Source: Kribbella sp. VKM Ac-2568 (GTDB taxonomy: Bacteria; Actinomycetota; Actinomycetes; Propionibacteriales; Kribbellaceae). From it: 64,000 nucleotides of DNA. The notes beneath the pieces are model-generated. The model ran no database searches and was not told the origin of the DNA. It was given only the letters and a program-made list of their open reading frames with translations. The DNA is taken from the NCBI RefSeq assembly GCF_004345365.1, contig NZ_SLVF01000007.1:434001-498000 (forward strand), in the 5' to 3' direction. How positions within the stretch are numbered: the stretch's first letter is position 1; every line of letters starts with the position of its first letter. Made by a program: the position numbers and the translations under genes. Shown piece after piece: positions 29,220-37,825 of this stretch.

Positions 29220-29322
29220 TCAACGAGGAAGTGACAATCGAGTGCAGCTCTCCGTTGGCGACCAGGTCCCGTACGAAGCCGACGGGGCGGCGCAGGAGCC
29301 GGGCGGCCTCTGACAGTGGGAT
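29220..29322 (-). pseudogene. Fragment of an excisionase-type HTH protein
   Basis: Minus-strand translation gives IPLSEAARLLRRPVGFVR followed by DLVANGELHSI, the two helices of an HTH_17/excisionase or antitoxin domain. No start codon lies in frame after the last upstream stop (just before 29380), and the segment that should follow GEL (RVGxHRR) is lost. It is too short to appear as an ordinary gene and is best read as a relic of a mobile or toxin-antitoxin gene. Confidence 0.45.
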
Positions 29323-29396
29323 CGGTTCACCCGGTCCCTGAGCTCTTCGGCGTCGATGCCGCGGTCAGACTGCGGGCGCGTATGCGGCGGCTCGGA

Positions 29397-29780
29397 TCAG
29401 CCGCCGCTGCCGTACGGACGGGTGAGGATCTCCAGCCAGTGCCCGTCAGGACCCTCCCAGTAGAGGCCGCGGCCACCGTCCCCGTGGTTGATCTCTCGCA
29501 GTTGGCGCTTGAAGGGGTCGGCCCACCACTGGCGGCCGTCGTCCCGCAAGCGACAGAGGATGAGGTCGAACTCCTCCTCACTCACAAGGAAGGCGTAGTG
29601 CTGGCCGTGGATCTCGCCCTCGGTGTCCATGAAGTCCAGGCTCGCAGCGTTGTCCAACTTCAGCTCGGCGAACGGGCCGTACGCTCTCGCCTCCGGCAGA
29701 CCGAGCACCTCGCCGACATCGCGAGCGGCAGCCCATCGGTCCTTCACGTGCACGATTGTGTGGTTCAGCTCGATACTCAT
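29397..29780 (-). CDS. VOC-superfamily (glyoxalase/bleomycin-resistance-like) protein
   Basis: A 127-residue single VOC domain made of two beta-alpha-beta-beta-beta halves. LNHTIVHVKDR opens the first, with His7 as a candidate metal ligand; GQHYAFLVSEEEFD opens the second, and the C-terminal YWEGPDGHWLEILTRP carries a candidate Glu ligand. AGGAGAG lies before the ATG. The substrate cannot be told. Confidence 0.88.
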   Translation of the reverse strand: MSIELNHTIVHVKDRWAAARDVGEVLGLPEARAYGPFAELKLDNAASLDFMDTEGEIHGQHYAFLVSEEEFDLILCRLRDDGRQWWADPFKRQLREINHGDGGRGLYWEGPDGHWLEILTRPYGSGG

Positions 29781-29880
29781 CGGGCTCTCCTGGCGGGGGA
29801 CCGGTCCTCAGCTGGCGCGTGGTCACCACTCTGCACCCCGAATCCGTTCCCGTGAAGACCTCCACGTTGTTCCACCCTAG

Positions 29881-30352
29881 GCAGTAGCGGTGGGCCTGCC
29901 GCGTCGAGCGAAAACTGGCAAGGACTTGTCGGGGCGATAATTCTGCTGGCTCCGCAGCGAGTTCAAGGGCGGCCTTCTCCCGGCGTTCAGGTGGTGACCG
30001 AGCACGTTGCGACGCATCAACTAACGGATACCCTGGTCCGGCCACGACTTCCCAGTCCGTACAGCCAGGCCACCGTCTGCCCCTGGCTGGATCGTAGCCA
30101 CTTGCGGAGCGCAGAACCTCCAGGAACACGTCGCGACCATTCGGTTGCGTCCCCTCGCCGCGACTGTCTACCCCCTGCCTTGCAAAGGCGCTTCGACGTG
30201 TCCAGTGTTCCTCAGCGCTGAGTTCCTGAGCGCAGGCCGAGCTGATTGGTGACCGTGACTGACCGGTTCGACCCGTCGTTCTGCGTCTGATGTGGCACGT
30301 TTGTGGCATGGCGAGCGGGGTGGGTTGCTCAAGTCGACCGTACGATGACCGA
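29881..30352. other. Non-coding stretch in the accessory region
   Basis: No supportable gene. Open frames on both strands here lack family-like sequence. A TTTGTGGCA/TGTGGCA near-direct repeat occurs at about 30292-30308, next to the small membrane gene. Confidence 0.4.
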
Positions 30353-30568
30353 ATGCGAGAGGTGACTTCGCGCAGGCTCAACGTCGCGTTGGATGCGTGT
30401 ATCGCCGTTGTCGGCGCAGTCTTTGGCGCGCGATTCCTCTCGCGCGGCGACTACGGTCTGGCGGTCATCTTCCTTCTCGGCGGCGTCGTATCGCTGATCA
30501 GGTTCGGGTTGTGGCTGCGGCGCGGAAGCGCAGATGTGACCGGCGGCCCGAGCCCAACTGATCCGTAG
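30353..30568 (+). CDS. Small two-helix membrane protein
   Basis: A 71-residue hypothetical protein with two predicted membrane segments (about 10-27 and 32-50) joined by SRGDYG, and a polar C-terminal tail. Codon use is GC3-rich as expected for a real gene. No strong ribosome site is seen. The frame is open for 21 codons upstream, but the ATG at 30353 gives the most compact protein. Confidence 0.5.
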   Translation: MREVTSRRLNVALDACIAVVGAVFGARFLSRGDYGLAVIFLLGGVVSLIRFGLWLRRGSADVTGGPSPTDP

Positions 30569-30663
30569 TCGAGTTCAGGGCGTCCATCGTTGACCACAGC
30601 ACGCCTGAGCGCACGCATTGATCTCGCGGAATGTCCAGGGTCGTCCGGCCCGATCCGTGGGTG

Positions 30664-30686
30664 CTGTTAGCAAGCCTGTTAGCAGC
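30664..30686. repeat. GCTAACAG tandem repeat (integrase arm-site-like)
   Basis: Two copies of CTGTTAGCA follow each other at 11-base spacing. The same motif recurs at about 31447-31458 and 32371-32394. Such repeats are typical of arm-type sites beside actinobacterial integrative-element attachment sites. Confidence 0.45.
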
Positions 30687-30694
30687 GGCGACCA

Positions 30695-31093
30695 TCAATC
30701 AGTGGGCGTGCCTTGCATGGACTCCCGTGCGGTCTGGTCCTCCCTGCGGGCGAACCGTACTGCCCAGAAGACAATCGCCAGGACAACTGGGATTCCAGCC
30801 AGGACGAGGAGGCGCGTCGGCCAGTCGGGCACGACCACTGCCGCCCGGACCAGTGCCGCCAACACCACCAACGTGCCTGAACCGAGAACTGCCGCACCAA
30901 CGATGATCCGCTGTTTACTCCAACGGCGCGGCGGCGGTGGGTGCTTCACGAGCCTGTACAAGATGACGCCACAGAGGACCATGGAGAAGGCGGGCGAGAG
31001 TGCTGCCCTCGGACCGTCCATGACGAGGAATGCCACCGTGCAGGCGGTAGAGATGACCAGCGCAACTCCGAGGCCGATCCGTTGGCTCTTCAC
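30695..31093 (-). CDS. Four-helix membrane protein of unknown function
   Basis: A 132-residue hypothetical protein with hydrophobic segments at about 7-26, 32-50, 63-85 and 92-113, and a charged C-terminus. The start is GTG 31093 with a weak ribosome site. No family is recognised. It lies between two att-like repeats, so it may be cargo of a lost element. Confidence 0.6.
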   Translation of the reverse strand: MKSQRIGLGVALVISTACTVAFLVMDGPRAALSPAFSMVLCGVILYRLVKHPPPPRRWSKQRIIVGAAVLGSGTLVVLAALVRAAVVVPDWPTRLLVLAGIPVVLAIVFWAVRFARREDQTARESMQGTPTD

Positions 31094-31446
31094 GCCGGAA
31101 TGCTATGCGGAGATGCCGGGCTCGGATACCTGCACCTACGCCGTTCTCGCGCCCCTGCACATCGGCCGACCTAGCGTCTTCCCGTCTGCCGTTCAGCCCA
31201 CGCGTAGCGCGATCAGGAGACACCAGCGGGGCCAAGATGGAGCGCCCCGCAACATCGGCAGATGAGTGCGCTCAGGCTGAGGCAACGCGAGGTGGGTGCG
31301 ACGCGCACAACGTGTCGCATACCAGGTGGCGGAGATGTGTCGCAGATCTGCTGGCGGATTCTAGCTAGCGGGCGCGGATTGCCTCGATGAGTTCGGCTCG
31401 GTTCGCCAGCCCTGATCGCGCAGGTCATCCACCCAGGTCCACACCG

Positions 31447-31600
31447 ATTGTTAGCAACTCCGGCGCGACCTTCTCATTACGAGTCCGTTCCATTGAGCGC
31501 CTCTCCGCGCCGGGCCGCCGACCGGGAGCGCTGATCGCACTCAGGGGTCGGCGGTCGTTGCTGGCTGTTCAGAGCCCTTCGGGGGCACCTCAGGGGCACG
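31447..31600. repeat. att-like repeat A with tRNA-Thr-derived core
   Basis: A 22-base segment (31466-31487) is identical to 32110-32131. On the minus strand it reads CTCGTAATGAGAAGG, the anticodon loop (CGT), 3' stem and variable loop of a tRNA-Thr; the matching 5' stem is not conserved, so it is not a working tRNA. Similarity to copy B continues over ~130 bases to the right. A minus-strand frame there ends EVPPKGSEQPATTADP. A GTTAGC motif flanks the left. Confidence 0.6.
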
Positions 31601-31722
31601 TCCTTGTGAAAGCCGAACGACCGCGATGAGAGCGCGGGCGCGGTATTGCGCTATGGGACAACGAGACTGAGCATGGCAGCGTATAGGGAGAAAGCACTGG
31701 TTCCAGGATCGGGGGCGGCGAC

Positions 31723-32085
31723 ATGACGCACGAAGGACGGCGGTCATATCTGGCAGCATCGGTATTTGCCGGTGTGGCCGCTATCACGCTCGCGGCGTGC
31801 GCCGCTCAGCCCAGCGGTCCCGGCACAGCCGGCGGCTTGCTGCCATCGTGTTACGGCCCAGGGCCAGATCACAATCTCACGCCGAGTCGGGTGGTGGAGG
31901 TGTATCAGAACGGCAACCTGGTGAGGCGCCACGCGTTCCGTAGCGACAAGGATCATCAGCACTACGAGTTCGAACTGACACCGGGCAGTTACGACATCAA
32001 AGGCCCAGGGATTGCGCCGATCCCCATTCGGGTGAAGTCAGGCGAATATGTAACCGCCGACCTGCCGATCCCCCTATGCCTCTGA
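31723..32085 (+). CDS. Small secreted lipoprotein
   Basis: A 120-residue hypothetical lipoprotein: signal peptide to about residue 25, lipobox LAAC with Cys26, then a beta-rich domain (RVVEVYQNGNLVRRHAF ... YEFELTPGSYDIKG ... PIRVKSGEYVTADLPI) resembling a carboxypeptidase-regulatory or PEGA-like fold. GGGGGC lies before the ATG. It sits alone between repeats A and B. Confidence 0.7.
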   Translation: MTHEGRRSYLAASVFAGVAAITLAACAAQPSGPGTAGGLLPSCYGPGPDHNLTPSRVVEVYQNGNLVRRHAFRSDKDHQHYEFELTPGSYDIKGPGIAPIPIRVKSGEYVTADLPIPLCL

Positions 32086-32109
32086 CTGGAACCGACGGAT
32101 TAGAACTCA

Positions 32110-32245
32110 CGACCTTCTCATTACGAGTCCGCTTCAATGAGCGTCCACACGCAGACGACCCCGATCCTGAGCGCCAATTGTGCACAGTGGTCGAGGGTCG
32201 TTGATGGCTGTTCACGGCCCTTCGGGGGCCTCTCGGGGGCCTCGT
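32110..32245. repeat. att-like repeat B with tRNA-Thr-derived core and integrase-like tail
   Basis: The partner of repeat A. The minus-strand frame from ~32354 ends in a TAA inside the core (ACTCG-TAA-TGAG), as integrase genes do when their 3' end overlaps attP. Its tail APERPPKGREQPSTTLDH parallels copy A. On the left the tRNA-like match extends further (GTGAGTTCTAATC), reaching the T-loop before it is lost. Confidence 0.6.
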
Positions 32246-32370
32246 TGTCCGCGAGATTCAAAGTTGCTGAGCGGCCGTCCAAACCCGTCCTTGGCTGCCG
32301 TTCGGCGGGTGGCACTACGCGGAACACGACCCACGACCGTCTGCTGCCGTCCACCGCAGTCCGCCGCCCC

Positions 32371-32394
32371 TGTTAGCAAATCCGCTAGCAAGCC
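32371..32394. repeat. GCTAACAG-type repeat beside repeat B
   Basis: TGTTAGCAAA and CGCTAGCAAG are arranged in tandem, matching the repeat at 30664-30686 with one change. It lies about 125 bases from the end of repeat B. The remainder of 32246-32444 holds no gene that I can support. Confidence 0.4.
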
Positions 32395-32444
32395 TCGTCC
32401 TAGCAGTCGGGGTCGCTGAGGGCATCGGCGCGTGGCTCGCTGGA

Positions 32445-32705
32445 ATGGTGAACATTGTCGAACGGCTGAGCGCTGCGTGGGCTGACCACCGGGTGCGCCG
32501 GGCACGCCGTGCCTACTACGGCGCCTGTCCCGCGTGCGGTCACGACTGGCGTGAGCACATCGCCGGCGAGGGCTGCGGGGAGTGTCACTACGAGATCGTT
32601 GATGCCAGGCGGTTCGCAGGCGGAATCGGTTGCTGTCAGCAACCGCATCTCACAGCTCCGCACCCGCGATCAGCGCGGGAGGAATCCGTGCAGGACAACG
32701 GGTGA
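32445..32705 (+). CDS. Small zinc-ribbon-like protein
   Basis: An 86-residue hypothetical protein. After an Arg-rich start it has CPACGHDWREHIAGEGCGEC, giving two Cys pairs (CPAC, CGEC) with a GEGC cysteine and histidines between, a plausible zinc site. The C-terminal third is low in structure. Short uncharacterised proteins of this type are common in actinomycetes. Confidence 0.5.
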   Translation: MVNIVERLSAAWADHRVRRARRAYYGACPACGHDWREHIAGEGCGECHYEIVDARRFAGGIGCCQQPHLTAPHPRSAREESVQDNG

Positions 32706-32931
32706 GCAGCAGGACAGCCCCGGGCCGCCGCCAAGAACCGGCTGATCAGTGTGGCGTCCCATAGTCCTCGTGCCGACACCTGTCGCATCTCAGCCATCCG
32801 TGCCCCTGCCCTGGCGCGTGGCGGCACGTCCGTGCTGGCCCGCACCTGGGTGCCGTGCTGGCGCCGACGCGCCCGGCGGGGTGCCGGTACGACGCTCGAG
32901 GTGAGTTCCACCTCGACACGAAGGAGTCGCC

Positions 32932-33657
32932 ATGACCAGCACCGAAGAATTCTCCCTGGACGCGTGCGGCCCGCTCGTGCGCACCGCGGGGACACGCCGC
33001 GTCGGACTCGCCCTCGCGATGTTTCTTGCCCCCTGGCTCATCGTCGCCGCCGAGGTAGGCCACGCGGTGATGACCCTGCACGGGGGTGATGACCTCGAAC
33101 CGAGCGACGACCTCACCCTGACCGGCGAGCACCTCACGTTGGTCCGCTGGGCCAGCTTGGCCGCCTTGGCCGGGGCCTTGCTGCTTGTACCCGCCGTCCT
33201 CGGCGTGATGCGACTGGTCCGCGTCCGTGCCGCGCGTCTGGGCCTTGTCGGCGGTGTGCTCACCGCCGCGGCGTACGTCTGCTATTTCGCGATGGTGTTC
33301 CAGGGCTTCACCACGGCCGCGATGGTCGAGGCCGGCGGCTCGACGAGCCAGAACGTCACGGTGTTGCAGGCGGTCCTGGACGAGCCGTTGACACGCTGGG
33401 TCTATCTGCTCTTCGTCCTGGGCAACCTCCTCGGCACGTTCCTGCTCGGCCTGGCCCTGGTACGGGCGCACACCGCGAATCGGCTCGCGGGATTCGGGCT
33501 GATGGCCTGGCCGGTGTTCCACGCCATCAGCTTCCCGTTCTCGGACGTGATCGGGACCGCAGTGCAGGCGATCGGCTTCGGACTGGCTGCGATGGCACTG
33601 CTCCGACGGCGCGACCCGCGGACGGAGCCGGAGCCCTACGAACTGTTGCGCAGGTAG
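32932..33657 (+). CDS. Multi-pass membrane protein of unknown function
   Basis: A 241-residue protein with about six hydrophobic segments (about 24-46, 72-92, 100-122, 153-178, 184-202, 206-224) and a short cytoplasmic C-terminus. AAGGAG stands before the ATG. The general shape is that of DUF4386-like membrane proteins, though I cannot assign it firmly. Its last 22 bases overlap the end of the convergent response-regulator gene. Confidence 0.75.
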   Translation: MTSTEEFSLDACGPLVRTAGTRRVGLALAMFLAPWLIVAAEVGHAVMTLHGGDDLEPSDDLTLTGEHLTLVRWASLAALAGALLLVPAVLGVMRLVRVRAARLGLVGGVLTAAAYVCYFAMVFQGFTTAAMVEAGGSTSQNVTVLQAVLDEPLTRWVYLLFVLGNLLGTFLLGLALVRAHTANRLAGFGLMAWPVFHAISFPFSDVIGTAVQAIGFGLAAMALLRRRDPRTEPEPYELLRR

Positions 33658-34280
33658 GCCAGCACTGCCAGGACGCGGCGGTGGTCGTCGTCGGAGTCGT
33701 ACAGTCCGAGCTTGACGAAGATGTGCCGGACATGGGTCTCCACAGTGCGCTCGGCGGTGTGGAGCCGACGTGCCACTGCCGCGTTCGAGCGGCCCTCCGC
33801 GACCAGGCCCAGCACCTCCCGCTCGCGCTCGGTCAGCTGGGCGAAGGCGGGCTCGGGATGCATCGGCGCCAGCAGCGACGCGACCACCTCGGGGTCCAGC
33901 GCCGAACCTCCGGCCGCGACCCGGCGGAGGGCGTCGAGGAAGTCGTCGAGGTCGAGGATCCGGTCCTTGAGCAGGTAGCCGAAGGCTCCCGTCGCGACGA
34001 GCTCGGTCGACTGGGTCGTCTCGACGTGCTGGGACAGCAGCACCACCGGGAGCCCTGGCCGCACAGTCCGGAGCTCCCGCGCCGCGCGAGCACCGTCATC
34101 GCTCATGTTCGGCGGCATCCGGATGTCGGTGACGAGGAGGTCGGGCTCGTGCGCCAGCACCGCCGCCACCACGCCGGGCGCGTCACCAACACGTGCAACG
34201 ATGTCGTGGCCGGCCTGGGCGAGCAGCAGCGCCAGACCCTCGCGTACGACGGCGGAGTCCTCGCCGATCACGATCCGCAC
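33636..34280 (-). CDS. NarL/LuxR-type response regulator
   Basis: A 214-residue response regulator: receiver domain 1-120 with the phosphorylatable Asp52 (LLVTDIRMPP), and a C-terminal LuxR helix-turn-helix (about 145-205) with LTEREREVLGLVAEGRSNAAVA and RTVETHVRHIFVKLGL. GTG start. It overlaps the end of the histidine kinase gene by 13 bases, so the two are a coupled pair. Confidence 0.93.
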   Translation of the reverse strand: MRIVIGEDSAVVREGLALLLAQAGHDIVARVGDAPGVVAAVLAHEPDLLVTDIRMPPNMSDDGARAARELRTVRPGLPVVLLSQHVETTQSTELVATGAFGYLLKDRILDLDDFLDALRRVAAGGSALDPEVVASLLAPMHPEPAFAQLTEREREVLGLVAEGRSNAAVARRLHTAERTVETHVRHIFVKLGLYDSDDDHRRVLAVLAYLRNSS

Positions 34281-36145
34281 GGCAGCCTCGCCTCCACTCG
34301 CGTACCGATGCCGGGGCTGCTGTCCACAGCGAGCTCACCCCCGGTCGCCGCCACGCGGTCGCGCAGCCCAGCGAGCCCGGACCCGGCGCACACCGTGGCG
34401 CCGCCGCGACCGTCGTCGGACACCACCACCCGCAGGTCCCCGTTGCGGTGGGTGACGTCGATGACGACCGACCGGGCTTCCGCGTGCTTGAGCGCGTTCG
34501 CCAACGCCTCGGCGGCCACGTAGTACGCCGTCGTCGCCACCACGTTCGGTACGGGATCGGCGGTCAGGTGGACCTCTACCGGCACCGGGCTGGTCCGGAC
34601 CAGGCCGCGGATCGCGGCTGAGAGACCCTCGTCCAGCCCGCGTGGGCGTACTCCTCCGGCCAGCTGACGGAGCTCGCCCAGGGCTTCCTGCAGGTCCCGT
34701 ACGGCGGTACCGAGCACCTGTTGCAGCGGATCGGCCGGGTCCGCGCGCTGCTGCGCCAGCCGCAGGAACATCCCGATCGCGACCAGCCGCTGCTGGGCGC
34801 CGTCATGTAGGTCGCGCTCGAGCCGGCGACGCTCGGCGTCGCCGGCCTCGACCAGGCGCGCCCGCGAGGCACGGGTCTCGGCCAGCGCGTGGCGCAGAGC
34901 GATACGGGAATGCGCCAGCTCCAGCGGCAGGTGCGCTGCTCGCAGCGCCTCCCGGAGCAGCCGGGGGCGCCGCACGGCCAGGTCGTAGCCGACGGAGCCC
35001 AGCAGTCTGCCGGCCACGGCGACGTCCAGCGCAGGGTCCTCCGGTCGGGCCGACGGCTCGCCGTCACCAGTACGCCATGGCGTCGTCGGGTCGGAGGGAA
35101 GCCAATAGACCACGCGCAGTCCCGGATCGTGAAGCGCCTCACGCAACGCCGACTCGACCTGCTCCGGCCCGGTGCGACCATCTCGCACCTCGTCGAGGAA
35201 CCGGTCCAGCCGGATCAAGGCGTCACGCCTGCCGCGGTCGAACCGGGCGTCCACGAGCGCCTGCACCCGACGCCGCAGCAGTCCGAAGGAGGCCGCGCAC
35301 ACCAGCGTCGCCACCGCGGTCGGCAGATCGGAGCCACGTCCCGCCACAACCCCGATCCCCACCGTGACGGCCGCGAACACCGCCACCAGGCCACCGGTCA
35401 GCACGATGTAGGCAACCGTGCGGCTGACCAGCGTGTCCACGTCGTACAGGTCGTGCCGCAGAACCGCGATGGCAACGCTGACCGGCATGCTGACGAAGAC
35501 CAGCAACAGCCCGACCTGGACCACGACTCCCGCAACGTCGGTGAGCAGGTACGCCGCCCAGGTGACGATCAGGACGATCGGCAGCAGCAGGATGCTCAAC
35601 ACGAACCACTTCAACTGTCGTCGTACCACGTCGCCTCCTCGGCGGAAGCGCACGACCACGCGCACCACCGATCCGACCAGCAGCGCGAGCAGCAGGATCA
35701 GCGAGCCGACGCCGAGCACGGTGTCGACCCAGTGCGGCACCTCCACCGGCGGGCTGCCTGGGATCTGTCCGGCACGGCCGCCATAGTTGCCCGCGTCCAG
35801 GGCGACCGCCACGTGGAACGCGACCAGGAAAAGGCCCCAGCCCGCCGGGAGCACCCACCAGCCGCGCCCGAGTCGACCGTCCGGGAAGTACGCAGCGAGC
35901 AACGCAGGCGGGACGTACAGCCACACCCACCCGGCGAGGGAGGCCACCGCGAGGAGGAGGCCGAGGCCGTGCGGTGGCGACCGGCCCGCCACCGCGGAGT
36001 CGGGCGAGAGCATGGCCAGCGGGAGCAAGCCGAGCGCCACGAGCAGCGCACCGACGACGCGTGGTCCACGAAGCAACAGCAACAGACCGAGCACGACGCC
36101 CGGCGCACCCGCCACGCCGGCCACCGCGACTTGCCAACCCGTCAT
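34268..36145 (-). CDS. Sensor histidine kinase, HisKA_3 type
   Basis: A 625-residue membrane kinase partner of the downstream regulator. The N-terminal half has about nine hydrophobic segments in two groups (to about 130 and 140-290), an intramembrane-sensing layout. The phosphoacceptor motif RRRLERDLHDGAQQR is near 415-430, and the ATPase domain ends VVVSDDGRGG and GSGLAGLRDRVAATGGEL. ATG 36145 is preferred over a GTG two codons upstream because the GGGGGC ribosome site is then well spaced. Confidence 0.9.
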   Translation of the reverse strand: MTGWQVAVAGVAGAPGVVLGLLLLLRGPRVVGALLVALGLLPLAMLSPDSAVAGRSPPHGLGLLLAVASLAGWVWLYVPPALLAAYFPDGRLGRGWWVLPAGWGLFLVAFHVAVALDAGNYGGRAGQIPGSPPVEVPHWVDTVLGVGSLILLLALLVGSVVRVVVRFRRGGDVVRRQLKWFVLSILLLPIVLIVTWAAYLLTDVAGVVVQVGLLLVFVSMPVSVAIAVLRHDLYDVDTLVSRTVAYIVLTGGLVAVFAAVTVGIGVVAGRGSDLPTAVATLVCAASFGLLRRRVQALVDARFDRGRRDALIRLDRFLDEVRDGRTGPEQVESALREALHDPGLRVVYWLPSDPTTPWRTGDGEPSARPEDPALDVAVAGRLLGSVGYDLAVRRPRLLREALRAAHLPLELAHSRIALRHALAETRASRARLVEAGDAERRRLERDLHDGAQQRLVAIGMFLRLAQQRADPADPLQQVLGTAVRDLQEALGELRQLAGGVRPRGLDEGLSAAIRGLVRTSPVPVEVHLTADPVPNVVATTAYYVAAEALANALKHAEARSVVIDVTHRNGDLRVVVSDDGRGGATVCAGSGLAGLRDRVAATGGELAVDSSPGIGTRVEARLPCGS

Positions 36146-36385
36146 CGCCACGCCCCCACGTCCAACTCACACCACGACCCCTGACCAGACCGGGACGCCA
36201 TGCGTTCCCGATCCCATGATCAGGTGCAGACGCCAAGAAAGCATGCGTACTGACACGCACAGCGCAGCCGGCCCGGGTAGCACGCCTGGCGCGCCGGCCC
36301 CTCCGGATACCCACCACCGCCTCCGTCGCTGCATCGAACGACCCGAGGGTGACAAATGCTGGGCCCTCGAGCGGCGCCCCGCACG

Positions 36386-36478
36386 GATGCGGACCTCGAA
36401 CTGGCCCGCGAGCTGAACCCGGAGCTGAAGTCCTTCTCCGAGTGGCTGGCCGAGCACAAGTCGGAGATCGTGGTCTGA
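36386..36478 (+). pseudogene. C-terminal remnant of a second NmrA-family gene
   Basis: The frame DADLELARELNPELKSF followed by EWLAEHKSEIVV and a stop matches the end of the NmrA protein at 24958-25941 (DLELARELNPELKSFDDWLADHK). Bases 36392-36436 are identical to 25846-25890 over 45 positions. Nothing upstream (36152-36385) resembles the rest of the gene, so only the last ~30 codons survive. Confidence 0.8.
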
Positions 36479-36488
36479 CGAGCTGGAG

Positions 36489-37823
36489 CTAGGGCGCGGC
36501 CAGAGTCAGGTGGACCGACGAGCCCGTGGGCAGGTTGGGGTGGATGGTGAGCCTGCCGCCGGCCGCCTCGGCGCAGCGGCGGGCGATGTCCAGCCCGAGT
36601 CCGGTGGAGCCGCGGTCGCTCCGGCCGCGCTCACCGGCCCCCAGCGGAATGCCGGGCCCCTCGTCGGCGACCACGATCAGTACGCCGTCGCTGCCGCCGA
36701 CGGGTTGCCTGGTCAGGATGATCCGCGCGGAGGTCCCGTCAGGGGTGTGGGCGACCACGTTCTCCACCAGGGCGTCCAGCGCGGCGCCGAGATCCTCCGC
36801 CGACGACCTCACCATCGCCGGCGGGGTCGGCAGATCCAGGACAAGTTCGCGGCCCTGATCCTCGAACAGCGGCTCCCAGAAGGCGGCCCGCCGTCGGGTC
36901 ACCTCGACCGCGTCGCAGTGCGGGACCCGGCCCTCGCGCTGAGGCCGTCTCGCCGCGCTGATGACCGCGGTCAATGTCCGTTCGAGGCTGTTCACCTGGG
37001 TGTTGAGCTCCTCGGCCCGCTCTCGGTCCGGTAGCGCCTCGACCTGGAGGCGGAGTGCCGTCAGCGGAGTACGGAGCCGGTGGCTGAGATCCGCGACCGC
37101 CTCGCGTTCGACCGCGATCACCTCGTCGATGCGATCCGCCAGACCGTTGAGCGCGGCACCTACTTTCGCGACCTCCGCGGGACCACTCGTCGGGGCTCTC
37201 GCATCGACGTCACCCTTGGCCAGACGTTCCGCAGTACGGGCGGTTTCTTCCAGTGGGCGGGCCAGGCGGCGGGAGACGAGTTCGGCGCCGAGGATGCTGA
37301 GGAGCAGGACGAGCAGGCTGCCCGCGAGCAGGAAGAGGATGCGCGGCAGGAGCCCGTCGTACAACTCCTCGGAGGTGAGGAACAGGCAGACCGACGCCGG
37401 CCCGTTGTGGGTGTCGACGTCGATCTCCGTCGCGACTCCGCCGGCCACCGTGCGCGTCGACGTGTCCGAGATCTTCGGCGGCCCCTTCCGGTCGTCGCCG
37501 TCATCGTCGCCGTGATCACCCGGAACCGGCTTCGGCGCCGCGACCCCACCGGGAGGCGGATCGCCCAGCGTCGTACCGTCGGCCATCCGGACCGAGATCC
37601 GGCCTGGAACATCGTTCTTGGCGGCCTCGATGTACGCCGTGACGTCGGCGGCCGTGTGGTTCCTGTCGCCGACGTAGTACGCCACGTTCTTGGCGGTGTA
37701 GCTCGCGGCCTCGAGCGAGTCGTTCTCGGCCGCGTTCCGCAGCAGGATGGTCAGCGGTACGGCGAACGCCAGTACCACCAGCGTCGTCATGCCGACGGAG
37801 AGCAGCAGGATCCGGCGGCGCAT
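36489..37823 (-). CDS. OmpR-partner sensor histidine kinase
   Basis: A 444-residue kinase with membrane segments at about 5-28 and 162-182 enclosing a ~130-residue extracytoplasmic sensor. A HAMP domain follows (about 183-235). The HisKA motif LSHRLRTPLTAL has His248, and the ATPase domain has NVVAHT, DEGPGIP and RGSTGLGLDIARR. The sensor contains the acidic loop GDHGDDDGDDRKG (about 102-114). The ATG lies 2 bases after the regulator's stop. Confidence 0.93.
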   Translation of the reverse strand: MRRRILLLSVGMTTLVVLAFAVPLTILLRNAAENDSLEAASYTAKNVAYYVGDRNHTAADVTAYIEAAKNDVPGRISVRMADGTTLGDPPPGGVAAPKPVPGDHGDDDGDDRKGPPKISDTSTRTVAGGVATEIDVDTHNGPASVCLFLTSEELYDGLLPRILFLLAGSLLVLLLSILGAELVSRRLARPLEETARTAERLAKGDVDARAPTSGPAEVAKVGAALNGLADRIDEVIAVEREAVADLSHRLRTPLTALRLQVEALPDRERAEELNTQVNSLERTLTAVISAARRPQREGRVPHCDAVEVTRRRAAFWEPLFEDQGRELVLDLPTPPAMVRSSAEDLGAALDALVENVVAHTPDGTSARIILTRQPVGGSDGVLIVVADEGPGIPLGAGERGRSDRGSTGLGLDIARRCAEAAGGRLTIHPNLPTGSSVHLTLAAP

Positions 37824-37825
37824 GG

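Noticed and set aside
29578..30381. 267-codon minus-strand frame over the VOC gene and the following gap
   Set aside because: Out of frame with the VOC gene and without family-like sequence.
31466..31540. Possible tRNA-Thr gene (CTCGTAA loop) on the minus strand
   Set aside because: The 5' anticodon stem, D-arm and acceptor stem cannot be formed; only the 3' half-like core is present, here and at 32110.
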